Shown: positions 42,601 to 50,947, counted from the first letter of the stretch. The stretch: 64,000 bases of DNA from JAGVSR01 sp031413815 (GCA_031413815.1 JANOFU010000083.1:22289-86288); one strand, 5' to 3'. The notes: generated by a model from the letters alone, not told the origin. Translations and numbers: made by a program.

Positions 42601-42905
42601 TCCGTGCTGGTGAACCGAAGCACTGGCTTGCGCCGTGAGAGCCGAGCGAAAATCGCGAATGCTGTAGCGGCAATGGCCAGTGTCGCCAGCCCAAGGATAA
42701 CCCCGCGCGTGAAGGGGTCAAACGCGAGGGTGAAAAACATGGCAACGCCCGGCTCGTACGCGCCGGATGGGGACCAAGCCGGATCAGAGACGATGAATGC
42801 GCTCGCGGCCAGAAATGCCGCGATACACAGCAACGCGATGCCCCAGGCGAACAGGCCACCGGACTTCAACTTGTACTCGCGGGAGCGATAGGGATCTGCC
42901 GTCAT
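39681..42905 (-). CDS. TIGR02302 / DUF4175 family membrane protein
   Basis: Protein of 1074 residues. Two N-terminal helices (FAWGIALLCIAAFLAASAFIV, RGVILGLATLAIAATAFAIF) and further ones near 215-265 precede a large domain with the family block DARLDAWVTPPDYTGRAPVML. The C-terminal 350 residues are helical and extremely rich in Gln, Glu, Met, Lys and Gly (MSQEDLDRMMREMEEMAKNG and similar), ending PPVELDYLERLLRRF. This is the alphaproteobacterial TIGR02302 family of unknown function, regularly found next to lysA, as here. The low-complexity region explains the long antisense open frames. Confidence 0.9.
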   Translation of the reverse strand: MTADPYRSREYKLKSGGLFAWGIALLCIAAFLAASAFIVSDPAWSPSGAYEPGVAMFFTLAFDPFTRGVILGLATLAIAATAFAIFARLSRRKPVLRFTSTDVACSTTQGVRTLAWADVTDIRRMGSNLVLTGRDDASLIIPVMGIDAPLGEIETLARAHVARSRDVAAPESGAASAEATRATAARAAGPDYSATAATFETKVLKAKWALVFEQVWLRLWVLLALVAAFVLVSLGGVWPLLGTVAHFLLMSLFATAALGWLVFTARIDWPARDIAIRRIESVSGIPHRPATSYEDTLTASAGDGATAVIWQAHRARMAGLIGKLKAGVPAPSTYRFDPFALRALLVLFIVLAGAFAGRGGLGQLTDAFRFGGSSQTADARLDAWVTPPDYTGRAPVMLADGANPIATLAATAGVASKPLEVPEKSTVIVRSSGIAREALAMELVTPGQDKPIRIDAAKDNTTGAVSEVRTVLEKSATVRVLSDGEVLAEWPITIIPDNVPGIALTKNPEKTSRGAMKLTYFVQDDYGVASAEVKFERAKKNDAGSANAWAKKAPLTGPRPPLSRPPVLALRLPSLNAKQGESFTYHEMGSHPWAGQRVMMTLEAKDVGGKIGRSQAVEMILPERVFTKPLAKAVVEQRKKLLEDPRYRNDVMVALDALTLEAEGYIEDPRVYLGLRAAYYRLERDRSRAGMTSVIEQLWHTALRIEDGDLSDAERALRDAQDRLAKALEDGASDEEIQKLMQELKQAFNEFAKQMSKENENQADQQQQDGQNQDQQTMSQEDLDRMMREMEEMAKNGSREQAKEMLAEMRDMMERMESSKQNAQQMQKSQDAQKMMRKMGEAIGEQQDIMDETFDQQRQKDGQQGGQMKQKGQGGAKGQRGQQGMQADKGSGEGDDQGEMQGRGERGEGPEGKQGGQQGKGPAELAQRQKALREKLDKMRRELQEKGLGEGEKLDQAGEAMESAEKALNEQDFAQANEDQGRALDAMRESAQEMAQQAQQNGQQRANQEGDSPRDPFGRPQRSQGPDQGTSVKVPDQIDMQRAREILDELRKRVGDAKRPPVELDYLERLLRRF

Positions 42906-43002
42906 AGGCCCAGCCTAGCACGCCTTTTTCCGGGCGCATCTCAACAATACGCAAGGTTGTGTTCACGAAACGTTGCCATGGCAAGACGGCTCGCATGCGG
43001 CG

Positions 43003-44277
43003 TCAGGCTTTGCTCAGCCAATCCGGTAGCCGGTCGAACCCGATCAGGTCGTCATACGTCGGTCGCGGGCGGACGATCGCGTACTCGGTGCCGCGCACGA
43101 GGATCTCCGGGATCAACAATCGCGAATTGTAGGTCGAAGACATCACCGCGCCATAGGCTCCCGCCGTCATCACGGCCATGAGATCGCCTGGTGCAAAAGC
43201 GGGCAGGGCGCGGTCGAGAGCGATGTAGTCGCCGGTTTCGCACACCGGACCAACCACATCTTGCGCAATCGGCGGCGTTTCGTTTTGGATCTCCATGACG
43301 GGCCAAATATCGTGATGTGCTTCATAGAGCGTCGGCCGGATGAGATCGTTCATCGCCGCATCGACGATCGTGAATGTACGGTTCGCCGCCTCCTTGGTGA
43401 AAATCACCTGCGTGACGAGAATGCCGGCATTTCCAACGACCATACGGCCCGGCTCCATCACGATCTTCAGATTGAGATCGCCGAGCGCGGCTTTGACGAC
43501 CGCTGCGTATTCATCGGGGTGTGGCGGCACATCGTTGGTGCCGCGATAGGGCACGCCCAGTCCGCCGCCGATATCGAGATGGCGGATGTCGTGACCGGCT
43601 GTCATGAGATCGAGAACAAGGCTGCGCATCAACGCAAAGGCATCGCGGAACGGCTGCAGATCGGTGATCTGGCTGCCGATGTGCATGTGAATGCCGGCGA
43701 CTGCGATGCCCGGCAGCTTGCGCGCGTGATCATATAATGCGGGAGCGTCGGCATAAGGAATACCGAACTTGTTTTCGGACTTTCCCGTCGAGATCTTGGC
43801 GTGCGTTTTGGCGTCAACGTCGGGGTTGACGCGAATGGCGATGTGCGCCGTTGTGCCGAGGCTGGTGGCCACCTCGCTGAGTGCCTCAAGCTCCGGCGCA
43901 CTTTCCACGTTGAAGCCGAGGATGCCTTCACTCAAAGCGTAAGCCATTTCGCTGCGCGTTTTGCCAACGCCGGCAAAGATGATTTTATTGGCAGGCACAC
44001 GGGCCGCGCGGGCCCGGCGCAATTCGCCTTCCGACACCACGTCCATGCCCGCACCCAGCCGCGCCATGGTGGCGAGCACGGCTTGATTGGAGTTGGCTTT
44101 GACGGCAAAGCAAATGAGGTGGTCTTGATCGCGAAAGGCTCTCGTCAGCACCTCATAGTGGCGTTCGAGTGTGGCGGTCGAATAGACATAAAACGGCGTG
44201 CCGACCTCAGCGGCTAAGGCCGCGAGATCGACGTCCTCGGCGTGAAGCGTGCCGGTCTTATAGGCAAAATGGTGCAT
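43003..44277 (-). CDS. lysA: Diaminopimelate decarboxylase
   Basis: Protein of 424 residues, PLP-dependent fold III. The PLP lysine lies in LICFAVKANSNQAVL. Other family blocks are GAGMDVVSEGELRRA, GIHMHIGSQITDLQPF, DIGGGLGVPY, EPGRMVVGNAGIL and VCETGDYIALDR. It converts meso-diaminopimelate to lysine, the last lysine-synthesis step. It belongs to the argH-lptM-lysA-TIGR02302 cluster. dapD and dapE, earlier steps of the same pathway, lie 4-8 kb away. Confidence 0.95.
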   Translation of the reverse strand: MHHFAYKTGTLHAEDVDLAALAAEVGTPFYVYSTATLERHYEVLTRAFRDQDHLICFAVKANSNQAVLATMARLGAGMDVVSEGELRRARAARVPANKIIFAGVGKTRSEMAYALSEGILGFNVESAPELEALSEVATSLGTTAHIAIRVNPDVDAKTHAKISTGKSENKFGIPYADAPALYDHARKLPGIAVAGIHMHIGSQITDLQPFRDAFALMRSLVLDLMTAGHDIRHLDIGGGLGVPYRGTNDVPPHPDEYAAVVKAALGDLNLKIVMEPGRMVVGNAGILVTQVIFTKEAANRTFTIVDAAMNDLIRPTLYEAHHDIWPVMEIQNETPPIAQDVVGPVCETGDYIALDRALPAFAPGDLMAVMTAGAYGAVMSSTYNSRLLIPEILVRGTEYAIVRPRPTYDDLIGFDRLPDWLSKA

Positions 44278-44350
44278 AGTGCTCGGGTGTCCGCTGGATA
44301 GAAAAGAGCGGTGGGTGTCGAGCTATACGGGGTCTAAGGGCTGGAGCGCA

Positions 44351-45046
44351 ATGCTTGGTGAACATAGAAGCGTAAGCGACGATGACGTCGAGTTCCGGCT
44401 CGCGCGACTGCCTTTGGAACGACGGACGGTGCAAGCCGCCAGCCGCAGCTGGTCAATTGATGCTGTCAGCAATCAAGACCGGCTGCTGGAGGCCGCAGAC
44501 GATCTCACCGCGTTTCCGTTTGGCTTGATGCTATGGGAGTCCGCCGCGGGGCTGGCCGATCATCTGGCCCATTGGCCGGGTGGTATTAAAGGATTTCGAG
44601 TGTTGGAGATCGGTGCCGGTGTGGGCTTAGCGGGGCTGGCAGCACGGGCACTGGGTGCGGATGTCGTACAGACAGACCATAGCGCGGAAGCCCTTGCGCT
44701 CTGTCGCCGCAACGCAGCACTCAATGGCATTGAAGGGATCGACTGGCGCTTGGCCGATTGGACGCGATGGCCGGACCGCGAGCGTTACGATCTCGTGATC
44801 GGTTCGGACGTTCTCTATGACGCGGGGCTGCACTCCGCTGTGCGCGCCGTGTTGGAGATTTCAGTGAATCCCGGCGGCACAATTGTGCTCACCGATCCCG
44901 GCCGCTCTACAACGCCTGAATTTGTTACGAACCTTCAGCGAGACGGTTGGACCACGCGCGCGTCGCAGAGTGTGGTGCCCGCGTTGAAGCCGTTGCGCGT
45001 TGGCGAGACGATTTCAGTATGGGTGATTGAAGCACGTCACTTGTAG
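44351..45046 (+). CDS. Class I SAM-dependent methyltransferase (METTL21/lysine-methyltransferase-like)
   Basis: Protein of 231 residues. The SAM motif I is VLEIGAGVGLAGLAARALGA, motif II region VVQTDHSAEALALCRRNAALNG, and motif IV is YDLVIGSDVLYDAGLHSAV. The ordering GLMLWESAAGLADHL before motif I is typical of the methyltransf_16 group, which contains lysine methyltransferases and nicotinamide-methylase-like proteins. Target unknown. ATG 44351 has GGAG 4 bases before it. It is the only plus-strand gene inserted between lysA and the lptM/argH genes. Confidence 0.82.
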   Translation: MLGEHRSVSDDDVEFRLARLPLERRTVQAASRSWSIDAVSNQDRLLEAADDLTAFPFGLMLWESAAGLADHLAHWPGGIKGFRVLEIGAGVGLAGLAARALGADVVQTDHSAEALALCRRNAALNGIEGIDWRLADWTRWPDRERYDLVIGSDVLYDAGLHSAVRAVLEISVNPGGTIVLTDPGRSTTPEFVTNLQRDGWTTRASQSVVPALKPLRVGETISVWVIEARHL

Positions 45047-45076
45047 GCTGGGTTAGCTTGTCAGGCCGGCAACACA

Positions 45077-45121
45077 CCCGTCATCCCGTGCATCATCTTC
45101 GATGCTGCACGGGATGACGGG
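45077..45121. repeat. Perfect 16-bp inverted repeat, terminator-like
   Basis: CCCGTCATCCCGTGCA (45077-45092) is repeated in inverse at 45106-45121 with a 13-base loop. It lies between converging genes and shares CCCGTCATCCCG with the element at 39556, so it is both a repeat-family member and a likely bidirectional terminator. Confidence 0.75.
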
Positions 45122-45169
45122 ATGATCAGGTGAGACCGAAAACAATCGGTAAAAAGTGAGAGCCAAGTC

Positions 45170-45370
45170 CTACCGCAAAATCCCATCGAGGATGAAGCCT
45201 TTGTGCGGCTTGGCGGCGGTGCCTTCGGCTTTGCCTTGCGCAGAGTCTGCGTCCGCCGTCGGCTCGGCTTTGGCCGCTTCCGGCGCGTCGAGCGACCCTC
45301 TGATCCCGCACGCAGACAGAGCCAGCGCTAAGCCAGCCACAACTGCGAATTTGAGCACGGTCGCGCGCAT
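45170..45370 (-). CDS. lptM: LptM-type small lipoprotein (YifL family)
   Basis: Protein of 66 residues. Signal peptide MRATVLKFAVVAGLALALSA with lipobox LSAC, then CGIRGSLDAPEAAKAEP, which matches the LptM pattern (Cys-Gly-x-Lys/Arg-Gly-Pro/Ser-Leu). LptM helps the LPS translocon LptD/LptE mature in the outer membrane. It lies just downstream of argH and, across one inserted gene, upstream of lysA, its usual place in alphaproteobacteria. Confidence 0.88.
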   Translation of the reverse strand: MRATVLKFAVVAGLALALSACGIRGSLDAPEAAKAEPTADADSAQGKAEGTAAKPHKGFILDGILR

Positions 45371-45405
45371 TGAACTGAGCCAACTCCTTGGGGCACGCAG
45401 AAGGT

Positions 45406-46815
45406 TTAGCCGGTCTTTGCGTCTTTTTCCAAGCGCTTGAGCCAGGTGCGCGCCATTTTGGCGACGTTCTGTGGCGCGGTTCCCCCATAGCTTTTTCGGC
45501 TTTTGACGGAATTCTCAACAGATAGAACGCTATAGACGTCTTTGGTGATGCGCGGCTCAACCCCCTGCATCATCTCCAGCGGGAGTTTTTCGAGGTCGAG
45601 CCCACGCGTCTCCGCCGCTTTCACGATGGCGCCAGTCACGTGGTGGGCGTCGCGGAATGGCATTTTCAGCTCGCGCACCAGCCAGTCGGCAAGGTCCGTC
45701 GCCGTCGAGTATCCGCGCCCCGCCGCCGCTTTCATGGCAGCCGTATTCGGCTCCATGTCGCCTACCATGCCGGCCATCGCGGCGAGCGCAAGTTTCAAGG
45801 ATGCGATTGCGTCGAACGTGACTTCCTTGTCTTCCTGCATGTCCTTCGAATATGCGAGCGGCAGCCCCTTCATCACCATGACGAGGCTTTGCAGGGCGCC
45901 GGCAATGCGGCCCACTTTGGCGCGCGAGAGTTCGGCGGCATCCGGGTTGCGCTTCTGCGGCATGATCGAAGAGCCGGTCGTAAACTTGTCCGACAGTGTA
46001 ATGAAGCCGAACTGCGGCGTCATCCAGATCACGATTTCTTCGGCAATGCGCGACAGATGCACGGCGCAGATTGTCGAAGCGGCAAGCGTCTCAAGCGCGA
46101 AGTCGCGATCGGACACACCGTCGAGCGAATTGGCCATCGGCCTGTCAAAGCCGAGCGCCTCCGCTGTTTGATGCCGGTCTATCGGAAACGACGTGCCAGC
46201 CAACGCCGCAGACCCGAGAGGGCTTTCATTGAGCCGCTTTCTCGCGTCCGCAATCCGCCCGCGATCGCGCGCGAACATTTCCACATACGCAAGCAAATGA
46301 TGGCCAAACGTCACCGGCTGGGCGGGCTGCAAATGCGTGAAGCCCGGCATGACGGTACCTGCGTGCCTCTCAGCCTTTGTCGCCAACGCGAGCTGCAGCT
46401 TTGCCAGCAAGCTATCGATTGCGTCGATCTCGTCGCGCACCCACAGCCGGAAATCCGTCGCCACCTGATCGTTGCGCGACCGTGCAGTATGCAACCGCCC
46501 GGCCGCCGGCCCCACCACATCTTTCAATCGGCTTTCGACGTTCATGTGCACGTCTTCAAGTTCCCGCTTGAACTTGAACCCCCCGTCCGCGATCTCAGCC
46601 GCGATCTGGTCGAGCCCTTTGATGATCTCGCGCGCGTCCAATTTCGTTATGATGCCGGCATCTGCGAGCATGGCGGCGTGAGCCTTCGAGCCGCGGATGT
46701 CCTGGGGCGCCAAAGCCTTGTCGAAGCCGATGGAGGCGTTTATTTCCTCCATGATCTGGGCCGGAGACATCTGGAAGCGGCCGCCCCACATCTTGTTGGC
46801 TGGCTTATCGGTCAC
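45406..46815 (-). CDS. argH: Argininosuccinate lyase
   Basis: Protein of 469 residues, fumarase/aspartase superfamily. Signatures: MWGGRF at the N-terminus, EDVHMNVESRL, HTARSRNDQVATDFRLWVRD, TVMPGFTHLQPAQPVTFGHH and the superfamily block GSSIMPQKRNPD. It splits argininosuccinate into arginine and fumarate. Translation starts at GTG 46815 with GAGGAG about 10 bases upstream. It is divergent from tlpA across about 50 bp. Confidence 0.96.
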   Translation of the reverse strand: MTDKPANKMWGGRFQMSPAQIMEEINASIGFDKALAPQDIRGSKAHAAMLADAGIITKLDAREIIKGLDQIAAEIADGGFKFKRELEDVHMNVESRLKDVVGPAAGRLHTARSRNDQVATDFRLWVRDEIDAIDSLLAKLQLALATKAERHAGTVMPGFTHLQPAQPVTFGHHLLAYVEMFARDRGRIADARKRLNESPLGSAALAGTSFPIDRHQTAEALGFDRPMANSLDGVSDRDFALETLAASTICAVHLSRIAEEIVIWMTPQFGFITLSDKFTTGSSIMPQKRNPDAAELSRAKVGRIAGALQSLVMVMKGLPLAYSKDMQEDKEVTFDAIASLKLALAAMAGMVGDMEPNTAAMKAAAGRGYSTATDLADWLVRELKMPFRDAHHVTGAIVKAAETRGLDLEKLPLEMMQGVEPRITKDVYSVLSVENSVKSRKSYGGTAPQNVAKMARTWLKRLEKDAKTG

Positions 46816-46863
46816 GGTGGTTGGCTCCTCAGGCGGTCGGATTAACGCGGGACACGCACGATC

Positions 46864-47514
46864 ATGAACAATGACAACGGCTCGAAGCGACGCGAGACAT
46901 CGCCCTCGACCCTGCTGTGGGCCAGCGCACTGGCCGCGTTGGCAGGCTTTGCGGCGGTATACGTCACTGCAAGCCAGCCTGACAACGGCGAAGCCAAAGT
47001 TGCGGGTGAGAAGCCGGCTGCCGGGGTTGAGGCGGCTGCGTCAAACAAGGACAGCAGCAACGATTTGGCCGGGTTCGTCATCAAGAAAACGCCCGAAGAT
47101 CTGGCCGATATCGCGTTCGTCGATGGGACCGGGGCGGCCAAGACCCTCAAAGACTTCCGCGGCAAGACCGTGCTGTTGAACCTGTGGGCGACGTGGTGCA
47201 CGCCCTGCCGCAAGGAAATGCCGTCGCTTGACCGGCTGCAAACGGCGCTCGGCTCGGACAAGTTTGAAGTGGTGGCGTTAAGCCTCGACCGGGCGGGGCC
47301 AGAAGCGGCGCAGAAGTTCCTCGACGAGATCAAGGTGCAAGGGTTGAAGCTCTACATCGACCAGACCATGAAAGCCGGCAATGCTTTGAAGGCGCTGGGC
47401 ATGCCGACCACGATCCTCATCAACAAGGACGGCCGCGAGGTGGGCCGCTTGCCGGGCCCGGCCGAGTGGGATTCGGCGGAAGCCAAAAAGCTGATCGAAG
47501 CGGCGATGAAGTAA
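46864..47514 (+). CDS. tlpA: TlpA-type membrane-anchored thiol:disulfide oxidoreductase
   Basis: Protein of 216 residues. One N-terminal anchor helix (TLLWASALAALAGFAAVYVTA) is followed by a linker and a thioredoxin-like domain with the active site NLWATWCTPCRKEMPSL (Cys-Thr-Pro-Cys) and the cis-Pro loop GMPTTILINKDGREVGR. It reduces periplasmic disulfides, typically for cytochrome oxidase copper-site or cytochrome c maturation. Divergent from argH, the conserved arrangement in Rhizobiales. Confidence 0.92.
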   Translation: MNNDNGSKRRETSPSTLLWASALAALAGFAAVYVTASQPDNGEAKVAGEKPAAGVEAAASNKDSSNDLAGFVIKKTPEDLADIAFVDGTGAAKTLKDFRGKTVLLNLWATWCTPCRKEMPSLDRLQTALGSDKFEVVALSLDRAGPEAAQKFLDEIKVQGLKLYIDQTMKAGNALKALGMPTTILINKDGREVGRLPGPAEWDSAEAKKLIEAAMK

Positions 47515-47523
47515 TCGGGTATT

Positions 47524-47556
47524 GGTGTCAGACACCTCTTAAATGTGTCTGACACC
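47524..47556. repeat. Palindromic repeat element C
   Basis: GGTGTCAGACACC (47524-47536) and TGTGTCTGACACC (47544-47556) are separated by TCTTAAA. It has the same 13-7-13 layout as elements A and B beside pbpC. It begins 10 bp after the tlpA stop and may act as a terminator or mRNA 3' structure. Confidence 0.75.
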
Positions 47557-47590
47557 GAATAGCTGGATGACATAACCCCGCCCGTCGCAA

Positions 47591-47830
47591 TCACCGCTTC
47601 TTCTGCGTCAACGCCGACGCCGCTGCGGCCTTGGCGTCCTTGCTGGCGGTCTTGCTACGCAGAACTGAGCCAGCTGAACTCGCCACTTTGGCGCTGGTCT
47701 TTTCGGTGCTGCCCTTTTGGGTCAGTGCCGACGCGGCCACAGCTTTTTCAGCCTTCGTCGCCGTCTTGCTCTTCAAAACCTTGGCGGCGGCCGAAGCCAC
47801 CTTGCTGCCCGTGCTGACACTTTTGGCCAT
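47591..47830 (-). CDS. Small basic protein with an internal duplication
   Basis: Protein of 79 residues. Two copies of about 36 residues share the pattern KVASAAAKVLKSKTATKAEK / AAASALTQK (first copy VAASALTQKG, second AAASALTQKKR). It is rich in Ala, Ser and Lys with no signal peptide, so it could be a small nucleoid-like or stress protein; this is a guess. ATG 47830 has AGGAGA 7 bases upstream; the longer frame to 48025 is not needed. Similar short Lys/Ala repeat proteins are, from memory, common in Hyphomicrobiales. Confidence 0.7.
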   Translation of the reverse strand: MAKSVSTGSKVASAAAKVLKSKTATKAEKAVAASALTQKGSTEKTSAKVASSAGSVLRSKTASKDAKAAAASALTQKKR

Positions 47831-48067
47831 GGGTCGTCTCCTTTGGCTCGGCTCTGCGATTAAACGCAATATACCGTCCAAAGATTGGACAGATTCGGGT
47901 GACCGCTTTAAGGGCCCGTCCCGCGCGACGGCATTGAACTCGTGGAAAAGCGGGGATAGTGGCCGGCTTGCCCGGCCTCGCCCGCGACCGGGCCGTGGAT
48001 TGACAGGGGTCCCGGCGGACGCCACAAGGCGGGCATTCCATTACGGCCGGATCGAAGGACCAATCCC

Positions 48068-48910
48068 ATGCCCCACGCCGCTCTACAAAAGACCATCGAA
48101 ACGGCATGGGCCGCCCGCGATGCCATCAATTTCGAAACGAAAGGCGAGGTGCGCGGTGCCGTCGAGTACTCGCTTGGTCTCCTCGACACGGGCAAGGCCC
48201 GTGTCGCTGAAAAGAAAGACGGTCAGTGGGTCGTCAATCAATGGCTAAAGCAAGCGATCCTGCTGTCATTTCGCTTGAACGACATGGAGATGATCCCCGG
48301 CGGTCCGGCTGGGTCGTTCTATTGGGACAAGGTGCAGCCCAAGTTCGCGGGTTGGACGGAAGCTGATTTCCGCAAAGGTGGTTTCCGCGTGCTACCGGGC
48401 GCCATTGTTCGCAAGTCGGCGTACATCGCACCGGGCGCGGTACTGCTGCCGTCGTTTGTCAATCTCGGCGCATACGTCGATTCGGGCACCATGGTCGACA
48501 CCTGGGCCACCGTCGGCTCCTGCGCGCAGATCGGCAAGAACTGCCACATCTCTGGCGGCGCTGGCATTGGCGGCGTTTTGGAGCCGCTGCAAGCGGGTCC
48601 CGTGATCATCGAGGACAATTGCTTCATTGGCGCTCGCGCCGAAGTCGCCGAAGGCGTGCAAGTCGGCGAAGGCTCAGTGCTATCGATGGGGGTTTATCTC
48701 GGCGCTTCGACCACGATCATCGATCGAGCGACGGGCGAAAGAATGTTTGGCAAAGTGCCGCCGTACTCTGTTGTGGTTTCGGGCAGCATGCCGGGCAAGC
48801 CGCTGCCCAACGGCGAGCCGGGCCCAAACCTCTACTGCGCCGTGATCGTCAAGCGTGTTGATGAGAAAACGCGCAGCAAAACCAGCATCAACGAGTTGCT
48901 GCGCGATTGA
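48068..48910 (+). CDS. dapD: 2,3,4,5-tetrahydropyridine-2,6-dicarboxylate N-succinyltransferase
   Basis: Protein of 280 residues. An N-terminal helical part (LQKTIETAWAARDAINFETKGEVR) precedes left-handed beta-helix hexapeptide repeats with VRKSAYIAPGAVLLPSFVNLGAYVDSGTMVDTWATVGSCAQIG and ISGGAGIGGVLEPLQAGPVIIEDNCFIGARAE. It transfers succinyl from succinyl-CoA to tetrahydrodipicolinate in the lysine/diaminopimelate pathway. It forms a trimer in the cytoplasm. dapE, the later desuccinylase, is 2.1 kb downstream on the same strand. Confidence 0.96.
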   Translation: MPHAALQKTIETAWAARDAINFETKGEVRGAVEYSLGLLDTGKARVAEKKDGQWVVNQWLKQAILLSFRLNDMEMIPGGPAGSFYWDKVQPKFAGWTEADFRKGGFRVLPGAIVRKSAYIAPGAVLLPSFVNLGAYVDSGTMVDTWATVGSCAQIGKNCHISGGAGIGGVLEPLQAGPVIIEDNCFIGARAEVAEGVQVGEGSVLSMGVYLGASTTIIDRATGERMFGKVPPYSVVVSGSMPGKPLPNGEPGPNLYCAVIVKRVDEKTRSKTSINELLRD

Positions 48911-49036
48911 GGAACAATCCGGACCAGCGGGTGATGTTCTGATAACCATGACCTCTGACCGAACGTTCATTGTGATTTGATACACTCTGGCAGATGCGCG
49001 CGCCCGTGGCCCCGCGAACATCTGAATGAGTGCGAA

Positions 49037-49678
49037 ATGTCCATCGTAGACGTCCTGTTCAGCTTTGAGGGACGTATCGGCCGCAAGGCCTATTTTGTAC
49101 TGACCCTTGTGCCATTCGTTGTGAGTGCGCTCATTCCTGCTCCCGTTGGCTTTGGCGGCGGTGGGGCCTCAGTCCCGTTGGCCGTCGTCAACGTCGCCTG
49201 CTTGGTGGCGTTTGCCTCAATGAATGCGCGCCGGCTCCACGATCTGGGCATGTCGGGCGCGTGGCAGGGCCTGTTTGTTATTCCGCTGTTGACGTTGGCA
49301 GGCTCGTTGGCGCTTTACGTGTCGGGCAACAAGGATCTGATCGAGGCCGCAGACATGCTCCGCTACGTATCAATGCCACTCTTACTTTGGGGGGGCTGGA
49401 TATTCATCCAGATGAGCTGCGTTGAGGGACAGCCGGGCATGAATCGGTTTGGCGAGACGCGGCACCTCGACCAACTGATTGAGCGTCACCAGCCGCCGCG
49501 GGATGGCCTGCCCGATTCAAAATCAATCGAGACGTTCGATGATGCCCTGCCAGAGCCGGTGCCAATCGAACACGAGCCGGCGATCGAAACAACCGGACGG
49601 AAGCCGGTTGTCCGCAGCGCGCCGCCGGCGGCCAACAAGCCGGCCGTGTTTGGCCGCCGTCAGCTTGCGCGCTCTTAA
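49037..49678 (+). CDS. DUF805 family membrane protein
   Basis: Protein of 213 residues. It starts MSIVDVLFSFEGRIGRKAYF, the typical DUF805 opening, and includes SMNARRLHDLGMSGAWQGLFVIP, the conserved RRLHD-x-G-x-SG block. Four hydrophobic helices cover residues 18-130, followed by a hydrophilic, Pro- and Glu-rich tail of about 80 residues, longer than in most members. Function unknown; some relatives are linked to stress. It lies between dapD and dapE, as in other alphaproteobacteria. Confidence 0.85.
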   Translation: MSIVDVLFSFEGRIGRKAYFVLTLVPFVVSALIPAPVGFGGGGASVPLAVVNVACLVAFASMNARRLHDLGMSGAWQGLFVIPLLTLAGSLALYVSGNKDLIEAADMLRYVSMPLLLWGGWIFIQMSCVEGQPGMNRFGETRHLDQLIERHQPPRDGLPDSKSIETFDDALPEPVPIEHEPAIETTGRKPVVRSAPPAANKPAVFGRRQLARS

Positions 49679-49811
49679 GCAGCGCCCGCCTCTGCACCCG
49701 AAATCACTCCGCGAATTAATGAATTATTGAGAGTTTGAAGGCACCAAGAAAGGCTTCAGTCACAAATCCACGCTACGATCCGTGGAGTGTCCTTACCCGC
49801 GGGAGAAACGC

Positions 49812-50120
49812 GTGGGCGTTTTGAAGTACATCCTTGGCGAACCCCAGCCCGGCGCAGCGGACGAAATTCCGCCCGACGTCGATGACGTTGATCCGCTTGT
49901 GTCGCGCTATGCCTCGGCAGAGGCGGCGATTGACCGGGCCGTTCAGCAGCTGAAGGCAGCAAACACATCGCCCGACCGGCGCGATGTTGTCTTCGACGAC
50001 CGGCGCGTGGGCCTGCCCGACACCCGTCCAAAAGGTGCGCCCGACCGGCGGATCGATGCGGCACGCGACCGGCGCACCATTGTTGTAACCGGTTTTGGCA
50101 AGCGCAACCGCCCGCACTAA
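49812..50120 (+). CDS. Hypothetical protein, Asp/Arg-rich
   Basis: Protein of 102 residues from GTG 49812, which follows GGGAGA by 5 bases. The sequence opens GVLKYILGEPQPG, has an Asp-rich segment (DEIPPDVDDVDPLVSRYAS) and then several DRR motifs (PDRRDVVFDDRRVG, PDRRIDAARDRRTIVV). It is hydrophilic and without a signal peptide. I do not recognise a family. Earlier in-frame starts from 49782 would add 10 residues. Confidence 0.55.
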   Translation: MGVLKYILGEPQPGAADEIPPDVDDVDPLVSRYASAEAAIDRAVQQLKAANTSPDRRDVVFDDRRVGLPDTRPKGAPDRRIDAARDRRTIVVTGFGKRNRPH

Positions 50121-50200
50121 GATTTCCAGTTCGGGCTACGTCCCCTGGTCTCAGGCTGCTGCTTCGCCTATGACGGTGACGCAACTGGGGGGCTAAGCCA

Positions 50201-50947
50201 GTGTATCGCACGCTCGACGCCGACAAAATCGTTGAAACGCTGGACCGCCTGACGGCGCGCGTTGCCGAGCGCTTTCCCGGCGCTGGTTTGCAGACCGTTT
50301 CCGCTGAACTGGCCAAAATTGCCCGTGAAACCCATGAACGGTCCGCCCAGATCGCCCGCCCGGACTGGCGATTGCGATTGGCTGTGATGGCGGTGATGGC
50401 GCTGGGCACCGTGCTGCTGTTAGGTCTCGCCTGGCATATCCTGACCACGACGCAGACCACACAAGACACGTTCAGCACCCTGCAAGGCGTCGACTCGGCG
50501 TTCAACATCATCGTGCTAATGGGGGCCGCGCAGTTCTTTATGATCACGCTGGAAGAGCGGCTGAAACGCCGCCGTGCGTTGCATGCGCTGCACGAGTTGC
50601 GCTCGATCATCCACGTGATCGACATGCACCAGTTGACCAAAGACCCCTGGACCGAGTTTTCCGTCAGTCAACCAACGCCGTCGTCGCCTAAGCGCGATAT
50701 GTCGGCGGTCGAGTTGATCCACTACCTTGACTATTGCTCTGAGATGCTGTCCCTCGCCTCGAAAGTGGCCGTGCTGTATTCGCAGAGTTTTCCCGACCCC
50801 ATCGTCACTGAAACGGTCAACGACTTGGAGCGGACGGCGGCGAGTTTGGGTCAGAAAATCTGGCAAAAAATCAACATTCTGCACCGGGCGACGGAAACGT
50901 TAGCGTCGCCAACTCCCGCGCCGGCCGCGAAAACCATGGGTGTCTAA
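50201..50947 (+). CDS. Hypothetical membrane protein with two helices
   Basis: Protein of 248 residues from GTG 50201. An amphipathic N-terminus (DADKIVETLDRLTARVAERF) leads to two membrane helices (LAVMAVMALGTVLLLGLAWHI and FNIIVLMGAAQFFMITLEE), then a cytosolic helical domain with RALHALHELRSIIHVIDMHQLTKDPW and YLDYCSEMLSLASKVAVLYSQ. The family is conserved-looking but unknown to me. It lies just before dapE on the same strand with a 95-bp gap. Confidence 0.7.
   Translation: MYRTLDADKIVETLDRLTARVAERFPGAGLQTVSAELAKIARETHERSAQIARPDWRLRLAVMAVMALGTVLLLGLAWHILTTTQTTQDTFSTLQGVDSAFNIIVLMGAAQFFMITLEERLKRRRALHALHELRSIIHVIDMHQLTKDPWTEFSVSQPTPSSPKRDMSAVELIHYLDYCSEMLSLASKVAVLYSQSFPDPIVTETVNDLERTAASLGQKIWQKINILHRATETLASPTPAPAAKTMGV

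Noticed and set aside
45640..46845. 401-codon plus-strand frame opposite argH
   Set aside because: Antisense shadow of a highly conserved enzyme gene.
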